Source of the DNA: Candidatus Nanoarchaeia archaeon
Lineage (GTDB): Archaea > Nanobdellota > Nanobdellia > Woesearchaeales > UBA525
Assembly (NCBI GenBank): GCA_028279755.1
Contig: JANQNB010000010.1
Span: 1 to 64,000 of the forward strand
Direction: 5' to 3'
DNA length: 64,000 nt
Every line of letters starts with the position of its first letter. The stretch's first letter is position 1. The position numbers and the translations under genes are program-made. Shown piece by piece: positions 57,555 to 64,000 of the stretch. Below the pieces are notes generated by a model. The model made no database searches and had not been told where the DNA came from. It saw nothing but the letters and a program-made list of their open reading frames with translations.

Positions 57555-58927
57555 GATAGGACCACATCCTTTACCAGCAACCACGGTCCGCCTTCAGCGA
57601 CGCGTACCCAGTCGTGATGTCCTTTGCCGCATCTGCCCGTCCCTGGTATCTCGAATTCCTCTGACACGCCGAGGATGTTCTTCAGCAAGGTCGGCAGGTA
57701 GCCGGTCATGCCGATCTCGTAATACAACTCGCCAGTCGGTTTTCCTTTGACTACGCGTTCTGCGATCACGCCCTGGATCTGGATGCCCCAGCCTTTCGGG
57801 TCTTCCATCCCGCCGCTCGCCTCGTGGAGTATCAGGCCGTCCTTGATCTTCTTCAGCATCGCGTCTTTTTTCTCGTTGCCTGCTTCGAAATAGGTGTTTG
57901 TCATGCGTGCGAACACTTTCCTGTCAAAGCTTTCTGCACGGCCATTGCTGCTCCGCGGCACGCTAATGCGGGCAGCGTTGTACGCGTCAGTGATCGGCAA
58001 GTGCACGACGCCTTTCTTCACCATCTGTGTCTTTGTCGCGGCATAGCCTTCGTCGTCGAAAAAGAAGAAGCCATGCGTGCCTGGCATGAGCGGGCCGTCA
58101 GCAATGCTGACTTTCGACGAAGCGATCCGCTTGCCCATCCATTCCGCCGCTTTCGCCCGCCCTTTGTAGATCGTGTCCGCTTCCATGCCGTGGCCGAAGC
58201 TCTCATGCGCCAACAAGCCAGTCATGCCTGGCGTGAGCAGGCAGGTATATTTGCCCGGTGTTAATTTTGTAGCGGCCTTCACCTTCTCGGCAAAAGAAAC
58301 AATTTCCTTCAATGCTTTCTTCGTGATCTTGGTGCGTTCCCAGCCGTGATCGAAATAGCTCTTGTAATGGTAGCGCATGTCGCCGTCATGGCTCCTGACA
58401 AAGCCGACAAAGATGACGAGGCAGCCGCTGATCTCCTGGCTGAGTTTCCGGTAGCGGTTCACGAAGATCTTGGTCTCGCGCATCTCGTCGTAATACACGC
58501 GCGCGTTCACCAGCTTGTCGCATCTGAACTCGCTGTGCAATTCCTTGACGCGCGCGATCTTCTCGCGCAAGGGGATTGTTGCCGGATCGATCTTGCCAAG
58601 GGCTTTGTAGTCAGCTGCCAAGGGCTCTGTGGCGAAGTCGATCTTCACCTTTGCCTTTTTCTTCTTGACCTTGCCGAGGGTGCGCGCCGCTTTCCTCAGC
58701 GCAACCTCGTTCCACCCACTTACTCCTTGCTCGTGCCAGCGCTCGCCGTCGAATACGCGCAGCTTCACGCCATTATCCGATTGCCGGCCGATATCGGTTG
58801 AGGTATTGTCCTGATTCACAGCAAGGTTCTCGGCCTGGATGTAGAGAACGTCGCCGTGGCAGCCAGAAGCCTCGAGCAGGGGTATCAATGAGGAAAGAAA
58901 GCCTTTCTTGTCCTTGCCAGAACTCAT
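57551..58927 (-). CDS. tldD: TldD zinc metalloprotease
   Basis: 458 residues with the family HExxxH motif at 241-246 (HESFGHGMEAD) and the late zinc cysteine region. Upstream half carries an alpha/beta domain. The pair with TldE is a single operon (ATGA overlap), as in most archaea and bacteria. Confidence 0.95.
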   Translation of the reverse strand: MSSGKDKKGFLSSLIPLLEASGCHGDVLYIQAENLAVNQDNTSTDIGRQSDNGVKLRVFDGERWHEQGVSGWNEVALRKAARTLGKVKKKKAKVKIDFATEPLAADYKALGKIDPATIPLREKIARVKELHSEFRCDKLVNARVYYDEMRETKIFVNRYRKLSQEISGCLVIFVGFVRSHDGDMRYHYKSYFDHGWERTKITKKALKEIVSFAEKVKAATKLTPGKYTCLLTPGMTGLLAHESFGHGMEADTIYKGRAKAAEWMGKRIASSKVSIADGPLMPGTHGFFFFDDEGYAATKTQMVKKGVVHLPITDAYNAARISVPRSSNGRAESFDRKVFARMTNTYFEAGNEKKDAMLKKIKDGLILHEASGGMEDPKGWGIQIQGVIAERVVKGKPTGELYYEIGMTGYLPTLLKNILGVSEEFEIPGTGRCGKGHHDWVRVAEGGPWLLVKDVVLS

Positions 58928-58966
58928 CTGAACAGTGCTTCACGCGTGTTTTAAATAGATTATGTT

Positions 58967-59650
58967 TCAGAACTGGATACAAAATGTGAGTTCTTGAGCC
59001 CTTGCCAAGAACATGCCGAGATCCTGTAGGAAGAGCGCGCTGCGCACGTTATTCACTCTCACTTCTTTCGGCACTGAGATTTCAACGGTTGTTCCAGGAT
59101 TCCGTCCCTTATCAGCAGGGGCGATGAGCACCGGTTCCTTATCGACAGTGTAATACCAACCTGTCGCGAATTCTCGCTGTTCGACATCTCCTTGTGTACG
59201 GCTCAGCAAATACTCAGCGATACCTTGGTATACACCTAACTCGAAATTCGGAATATCTCTAGAACTGACTTCAAGAATTGGCGGTGCGAATCGGGGAGTA
59301 CTCAGCGTTACGCTGTAATCTTTGCCGAGCATGTCTGGAAAGGCTTGGGCAAGCCGTTCCAGGTCGTCAATCCTGGTTTGTTGTTCGTCGATAAAAGATT
59401 CGGCTTTCCCGAGAAGATCTTCATCTGCACTGCTGTTGCGATAGTATTCCCCCAGAACAGTGATAGTAGTGCGTGCTAAGTCCCAGTCGCGCTGCATGAC
59501 ACAAGAGGTGATGCTGCCAAACTGTTCACTAAAAGCGCGCCCAGCAGGATATGAAGCGCTCAATTCCTCTTCGCGCGGTCCAAGCCTGAGGCCGTATCGG
59601 ACATAGTCTCTGACGCCTGGTTGTGCTATACGCGCTATCACAGAGCTCAT
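58967..59650 (-). CDS. Unknown soluble protein after folA
   Basis: 227 residues from ATG 59650, about 25 bases after a TATA-like box (59671-59680, opposite strand); ATG 59683 is in frame but lies before the predicted transcript start. The first half is helical (TTITVLGEYYRNS ... ESFIDEQQTRIDDLERL); the second half has beta strands. No family recognised. Next to the dTMP cluster but with its own promoter. Confidence 0.7.
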   Translation of the reverse strand: MSSVIARIAQPGVRDYVRYGLRLGPREEELSASYPAGRAFSEQFGSITSCVMQRDWDLARTTITVLGEYYRNSSADEDLLGKAESFIDEQQTRIDDLERLAQAFPDMLGKDYSVTLSTPRFAPPILEVSSRDIPNFELGVYQGIAEYLLSRTQGDVEQREFATGWYYTVDKEPVLIAPADKGRNPGTTVEISVPKEVRVNNVRSALFLQDLGMFLARAQELTFCIQF

Positions 59651-59696
59651 ACTGTCGGGAATCGCTGCAGAGTATAAAAACATAGCTGTCGAATCC

Positions 59697-60185
59697 CTAC
59701 TGAGAAGTGATTCTTTTATAAACGACGATGTCGAAGTCGTCAAACGCCTCACGGCTCGCTTCTTGCCACTCGGCTGTGTCCCATTCTGGGAAGAAGGTGT
59801 CGCCTTCGTACTCGTCAGGGATCTCGGTCAGGATCATGTGCGTGGCCATGCCTTTCTCCAGCGATTCCTCGAACAAGCGCGCGCCGCCGATGATGAAGGC
59901 CTTTGCCATGCCGTCTTTCGCGCACAGCGCCAGGGATTGCTCCAACGAGCGCGCCACGAAATAGCTCTTGTCTGCTGGCTGATCGAGCGTGCCGCTCAGC
60001 ACGATGTTCACGCGGTTCGGCAAGGCCTTGCCGATGCTCTCATAGGTTTTCCTGCCCATGATGATGGCGTGCCCGTTCGTGGTTTCCTTGAAATGCTTGA
60101 AATCCTCTGGAAAATGCCATGGCAGCGCGTTGTCCTTGCCGATCACACGGTTCTTGGCCACAGCTGCTATGAGAATAACTTCCAT
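59697..60185 (-). CDS. folA: Dihydrofolate reductase
   Basis: 162 residues. VAKNRVIGKDNALPWHFPEDFKHFK supplies the substrate and NADPH site (LPWH, then ED), with MGRKTYESIG and FIIGGARLFEE as the NADP-binding motifs and the usual last strand pair (TFFPEWD). Restores tetrahydrofolate after thymidylate synthesis. It follows thyA by three bases, in one operon. Confidence 0.96.
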   Translation of the reverse strand: MEVILIAAVAKNRVIGKDNALPWHFPEDFKHFKETTNGHAIIMGRKTYESIGKALPNRVNIVLSGTLDQPADKSYFVARSLEQSLALCAKDGMAKAFIIGGARLFEESLEKGMATHMILTEIPDEYEGDTFFPEWDTAEWQEASREAFDDFDIVVYKRITSQ

Positions 60186-60188
60186 GGT

Positions 60189-61118
60189 TCACACCGCGAT
60201 AGGAGCTTTGATCGGCGGATGCGGATCGTAATCTGAAAGCTCGAAATCTTCAAACGTGAAATCATTGATATCCTTGACGTCGCGAACAATCTTCATCGTC
60301 GGCAGCTTTTTTGGCTCCCGGCTCAATTGTTCCTTGACTTGATCGAGATGGTTCAGGTAGATGTGCAGGTCGCCTGACGTATGCACAAACTCGCCAGGCT
60401 CCAACCCAGTGACTTTCGCGATCATCATTGTTAACAAGGCGTAGCTAGCTACATTGAAGGGCAGGCCGAGGAATGAATCGACGGTTCGTTGATACAGCTG
60501 GCAGTTCAGCTTGCCATTATTCACGTGGAATTGAAACATGGTGTGGCATGGCGGCGGTGCGCCTGTCTGGTCCTCAACAAGGCCAAGAATGTCAGCGACG
60601 TTCCACCCTGAAATGATGATTCGTCTTGAGTGCGGTCGTTGTTTGATCTCCTTGATCGCCCAGGCGATTTGATCGTACACTTTGCCATCAGCGCCTTCCC
60701 AACGGCGCCATTGCTTGCCATACACCGGGCCAAGGTCGCCCCATTTCTCAGCAAACGCATCGTCTTCCTTGACTTTGTCGACAAACCATTGCAGTTTCTC
60801 TTTCCACGCGTCTGAATACATTGGGAATTCCTTCTCGAGCTTGTTCTTCTCGACGTATTTCTGGAAGGCCCACTCGTTCCAGATGCGCACCTTGTTCTGG
60901 ACGAGATACTGAATATTGGTGTTTCCCTGCAGGAACCAGAGCAGTTCGTGGATGATGCCGCGGAGATACATTTTCTTTGTCGTCAGCAATGGAAATCCTT
61001 TGGATAAGTCGTGCCGGAATTGGTAGCCGAACACACTGATCGTGCCTGTGCCAGTCCGGTCTGCTTTCTTTTCTCCTTTGTTGAGAATGTGTTGCATTAA
61101 CTCAAGATATTGTTTCAT
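60189..61118 (-). CDS. thyA: Thymidylate synthase
   Basis: 309 residues with the catalytic C191 in [19 protein letters not shown] before it, and [18 protein letters not shown] for dUMP and folate binding (usually QRSxD, here T for S). Length is between short and long forms owing to an insert around residues 85-125. It makes dTMP from dUMP using methylene-tetrahydrofolate, feeding the DNA precursors made by the two ribonucleotide reductases. Confidence 0.96.
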   Translation of the reverse strand: MKQYLELMQHILNKGEKKADRTGTGTISVFGYQFRHDLSKGFPLLTTKKMYLRGIIHELLWFLQGNTNIQYLVQNKVRIWNEWAFQKYVEKNKLEKEFPMYSDAWKEKLQWFVDKVKEDDAFAEKWGDLGPVYGKQWRRWEGADGKVYDQIAWAIKEIKQRPHSRRIIISGWNVADILGLVEDQTGAPPPCHTMFQFHVNNGKLNCQLYQRTVDSFLGLPFNVASYALLTMMIAKVTGLEPGEFVHTSGDLHIYLNHLDQVKEQLSREPKKLPTMKIVRDVKDINDFTFEDFELSDYDPHPPIKAPIAV

Positions 61119-61122
61119 GTCT

Positions 61123-62370
61123 TCACCCTAATTCTGGATAGATTGGGAACTTCGCGCATAAGGCGAGCACGTCCTTGCGTTTCTTCGCCAGGTACTCGTC
61201 GTCGTCATGGTGTTCGAGGACATCGATAATATAGTTACCAACGATTTCCATCTCTTTCTCCTTCATACCTCTTGTTGTCAAGGTTGGTGTTCCTATCCTG
61301 ATGCCACTGCCGATAAATGGTTTTGCAGGATCATAGGGGATCGTATTCTTATTGCAGTACATGGCTGCCTCGTCCAGAGCATTCTCTGCTTGCTTGCCAT
61401 TGATATTGAATGGGCGGACGTCGACGAGGAGAAGGTGGGTGTCGGTGCCGTCAGCAACAAGTCGTGCTCCACGTTTCTTGAGAGTCTCAGCTAAGGCCTT
61501 TGCATTTTTGATGATCTGCGCTGCGTATGTCTGGAATTCTGGCCTTAAAGCTTCGCCAAAGGCAACCGCCTTTGCAGCGATCGTGTGCTCATGCGGCCCG
61601 CCTTGCAAGCCTGGAAAGACTGCCTTGTCGATCGCCTTGGCGTGCTCAGCTTTACACATGATAATGGCACCTCTGGGTCCGCGGAGCGTTTTGTGGGTGG
61701 TAGTGGTCACAACATCGCAGAATGGGACTGGATTGAGCAAGGCTTTCCCAGCAATCAATCCAGCGGTGTGGGCGATGTCTGCCATCAGGTAGGCGCCGCA
61801 TTTGTCAGCGATATTCCTGAATCGCTTCCAATCGATGTTTCGTGGGTAGGCGGTGAAGCCGGCAAGAAGGATTTTTGGTTTCTCTTTCATCGCTAACGCT
61901 TCGATGGCGTCATAATCGAGCGTCTCTGTCTCCTTATCAACTTCGTATGCGACGATGTGATATGTCTTCCCACTGAAATTAACAGGATGGCCGTGCGATA
62001 AGTGGCCGCCATGGTCCAACTTGAGACCCATCAACTTGTCGCCGTGCTCCATGAGAGCCATGTAGACTGCTTGGTTGGCTGGACTGCCGCTGTGGGGTTG
62101 CACATTGACATGCTCGGCCCCGAAGAGTTCTTTGGCTCTTTCAATAGCCAATCCTTCGGATTGATCGATGAACTCGTTGCCACCATAGTAGCGTTTCTTA
62201 GGATAGCCTTCGCTATACTTATTATTGAAGACGCTGCCAATCGCCTCAAGGACGGCCAATGTTACCAGATTCTCGCTTGGAATCAGTTCGATTCCTTCTC
62301 GCTGTCTGCCAAGCTCTGACTGCATGATGTCGAAGACCTTCGAATCCGTCGCTTTCAGATGTTCATACAC
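61123..62370 (-). CDS. glyA: Serine hydroxymethyltransferase
   Basis: 415 residues from GTG 62370; GGGGTG six bases upstream and the family N-terminus ([12 protein letters not shown] ... [10 protein letters not shown]) fix this start, while the longer frame adds unrelated residues. The PLP lysine is in [22 protein letters not shown] and [11 protein letters not shown] are typical. It supplies methylene-tetrahydrofolate to ThyA. Only four bases separate it from thyA, so glyA-thyA-folA form a complete thymidylate cycle in one operon with a TATA-like box at about 62403-62412. Confidence 0.95.
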   Translation of the reverse strand: MYEHLKATDSKVFDIMQSELGRQREGIELIPSENLVTLAVLEAIGSVFNNKYSEGYPKKRYYGGNEFIDQSEGLAIERAKELFGAEHVNVQPHSGSPANQAVYMALMEHGDKLMGLKLDHGGHLSHGHPVNFSGKTYHIVAYEVDKETETLDYDAIEALAMKEKPKILLAGFTAYPRNIDWKRFRNIADKCGAYLMADIAHTAGLIAGKALLNPVPFCDVVTTTTHKTLRGPRGAIIMCKAEHAKAIDKAVFPGLQGGPHEHTIAAKAVAFGEALRPEFQTYAAQIIKNAKALAETLKKRGARLVADGTDTHLLLVDVRPFNINGKQAENALDEAAMYCNKNTIPYDPAKPFIGSGIRIGTPTLTTRGMKEKEMEIVGNYIIDVLEHHDDDEYLAKKRKDVLALCAKFPIYPELG

Positions 62371-62514
62371 TGCTGCACCCCGTGGAAGCGGGTTTTTGGC
62401 AGAATATAAAGATTTATGTGCTTTGATGGCGTGATTCCCGGATACGAATCTTTTTAAAGGAGTATTGTCAGATTTGTAATAAAATATAGTAATATATATT
62501 AAAATATAATAAAA

Positions 62515-62673
62515 ATGGTCAAGGCGATCATCGAGCTCGGCGAGCACGAAGACAGGGTTCTGCAAGTCGTGAAAGGCAAGTATGGTCTGAAGAACAAGAC
62601 CGATGCCATCAACAAGATTATTCAGGAATACGAAAAAGCAGTCCTCGGCGACTTCTTGGAGGAAAAACAATGA
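62515..62673 (+). CDS. DUF2683-like small protein (52 aa)
   Basis: 52 residues: MVKAIIELGEHEDRVLQVVKGKYGLKNKTDAI-type strand-helix-helix, like the DUF2683/ribbon-helix-helix proteins common next to surface-protein genes in DPANN archaea. Very A/T-rich DNA with tandem TATA-like boxes precedes it (about 62476-62512). Its TGA overlaps the next ATG. Could be a small DNA-binding regulator of the downstream surface protein. Confidence 0.75.
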   Translation: MVKAIIELGEHEDRVLQVVKGKYGLKNKTDAINKIIQEYEKAVLGDFLEEKQ

Positions 62674-64000
62674 AACGATTAATCATTCTCGGACTCTTCG
62701 CACTCATTATTCCAAGCGTGCTGGCTGCAGCGCCAGAGATCACTCTCAACATCACGACAACGAATGACACCTATGCGCTCATCAATGTCACCGCAGACCA
62801 GGCTGTCGATACCTGGTGGTACTCGCTCGATGGCGGCGCGAACACCACCTTCACTCCCAACATGACGCTCTACAACCTCAGTAACGGAGTCCACACCATC
62901 ACAGTCTATGCCAATAATTCCGGCGGCGAGATCGGCTCAACAGACCATTATGACGTGCCGACAACCGAATGGACGCTGAGGCTCGGTCACCTGAATCACG
63001 CGAATTATGGCCGGGATGTTCTCCAGACCAATGATGGGGGTTTTGTCCTGACTGGGAGCACCCACGACACGAATATGGATATGTGGCTTGTGAAGCTCAA
63101 TGCGAGCGGCGACCATCAATGGAACGTCAGCTACCCTTATGGGAACGATAACGACTATGGAATCAGTCTCAAAGGGACACCGGACGGGGGTTTTATTGTT
63201 GCTGGTTACGCCAACTCGCCGACAGACATGTACGTCGTCAAAACGAACAGCACAGGAGGTCATGAGTGGAACAATACCTACGGTGGCGGCAGCTCAGATC
63301 TTGCTTGGAGCATCATCAACACAAGCAGTGGCGGCTATCTCATCGCAGGACATACTGAAAGTTTCGGCGCAGGAGCTGACGACGCGTATTACGTAAAGAT
63401 TAACAGCACTGGCGGCACAGAATGGACCCAGACTTTCGGCACTGGCGGCAATGACCAATCGGCCGATATCATCGAGATCAACGGCAGCTACCTCTCTGTT
63501 GGCCACATCAACACCAGCCAGTTCATCCTCGTGTTGAACAGCACTGGCGGCATCGTCTGGAACAAGACATACGACGTCTTTGATTTCTCAGCAGTCAGGG
63601 AAACGACAGACGGAGGCTACATCATTAGCGGCAGCCTCTACGGCGGCATCGTCGACCGCGACTATCTGCTGATGAAAGTGAACAGCACCGGCGACCAGGA
63701 GTGGAACAACTCGTGGGGCGGGACAAACACTGACGAGTCCCAAGCTGTCGGATTGGCTCCTGGCGGCTACTTCATCTTCGGCTCGTCGATCTCGTACGGG
63801 CCTGGAGGGGACGACTACTGGATTATCAAGACCAACAGCACTGGCGGCCAGCAATGGAACGCAACGTACGGGGCGCCTAAGCCGTTCATCGCCGGATCTG
63901 AGTATGGGTTTGCTGCAAAGACGACCAACGACGGCGGCTACATCCTGAACGGGCACACAGACAACACGACCGATGGCTTCCCGAAAATGTATGTTGTCAA
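62670..64000 (+). CDS. Secreted beta-propeller-like repeat protein (partial)
   Basis: At least 443 residues, open at the window end. MKRLIILGLFALIIPSVLA is a signal peptide. After an Ig-like segment (about 25-85) come six or more repeats of about 50 residues, each with a D/NGG(F/Y)-x-(L/I)-x-G strand, a DxxxVKxNSTG strand and a W(N/T) turn, the pattern of a bacterial-type propeller of surface proteins. Many N-x-S/T sites suggest N-glycosylation. ATG overlaps the DUF2683 stop (ATGA). The full length is unknown. Likely a cell-surface binding protein. Confidence 0.85.
   Translation, partial: MKRLIILGLFALIIPSVLAAAPEITLNITTTNDTYALINVTADQAVDTWWYSLDGGANTTFTPNMTLYNLSNGVHTITVYANNSGGEIGSTDHYDVPTTEWTLRLGHLNHANYGRDVLQTNDGGFVLTGSTHDTNMDMWLVKLNASGDHQWNVSYPYGNDNDYGISLKGTPDGGFIVAGYANSPTDMYVVKTNSTGGHEWNNTYGGGSSDLAWSIINTSSGGYLIAGHTESFGAGADDAYYVKINSTGGTEWTQTFGTGGNDQSADIIEINGSYLSVGHINTSQFILVLNSTGGIVWNKTYDVFDFSAVRETTDGGYIISGSLYGGIVDRDYLLMKVNSTGDQEWNNSWGGTNTDESQAVGLAPGGYFIFGSSISYGPGGDDYWIIKTNSTGGQQWNATYGAPKPFIAGSEYGFAAKTTNDGGYILNGHTDNTTDGFPKMYVV

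Overview
The window is a compact, moderately GC-rich archaeal genome segment. Evidence for Archaea: RadA, RadB, RPA, archaeal Sec61-beta, NAC with a UBA tail, TrmB- and Lrp-type regulators, a TRAM-domain protein, an archaeal-type RNase P RNA, and many genes with a TATA-like box 22-30 bases before the start codon and no leader. The many small membrane proteins with an Arg/Lys-Gly leader and the lack of large biosynthetic pathways suggest a DPANN lineage of the Woesearchaeota/Pacearchaeota kind. That placement is inference; no rRNA is present to prove it.

Layout. 1-11.2 kb (+): one long translationally coupled cluster of single-pass surface proteins. Most carry a (K/R)(K/R)G leader followed by a hydrophobic segment, like archaeal class III (prepilin-type) signals. 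Four share a six-cysteine module, two are paralogs, and the last is an 884-residue protein with both an M23 peptidase and an SLT lytic transglycosylase domain. This is the best candidate for an undescribed system: a pilus-like or secreted assembly ending in cell-wall hydrolases, in an organism that should have no peptidoglycan of its own. 11.2-21.2 kb: information processing (RPA, RadA, TRAM protein, RNA cyclic phosphodiesterase, ribosomal protein S2) mixed with unknowns and a polysaccharide deacetylase. 21.2-25.6 kb: RadB, a PPIase carrying a thioredoxin-like domain without CxxC, and a large HTH protein. 25.6-33.3 kb (-): cobalamin adenosyltransferase coupled to a class II ribonucleotide reductase that lacks the redox cysteines, an SNF transporter, and a second, complete class II reductase.

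33.5-38.3 kb (-): ABC exporter and a polytopic membrane protein. 38.6-42.1 kb (+): two helical proteins, CorA, a THUMP-type methyltransferase. 42-49 kb: PEP-swivelling-domain protein, TrmB-type regulator with two operators, EamA half-transporter, hydrolase, ASCH-like protein, thymidylate-synthase-like protein without the catalytic cysteine. 49.2-54.7 kb: Lrp regulator with operator, an LpxC homolog, NAC, Sec61-beta, RNase P RNA, YceI lipoprotein, Nudix enzyme, membrane-tethered HTH protein. 54.7-62.4 kb: MFS transporter, TldD/TldE pair, and a dTMP/folate cluster (DHFR, ThyA, SHMT). 62.5-64 kb: a DUF2683 protein coupled to a secreted beta-propeller-like protein that runs off the window.

Non-coding signals include four imperfectly palindromic hairpin elements of one family, a conserved element with the core TATAGAAAATAA upstream of four promoters, several dyad operators beside regulator genes, and a candidate structured RNA in the rpsB leader. 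I saw no tRNA, rRNA, CRISPR array or transposase gene.
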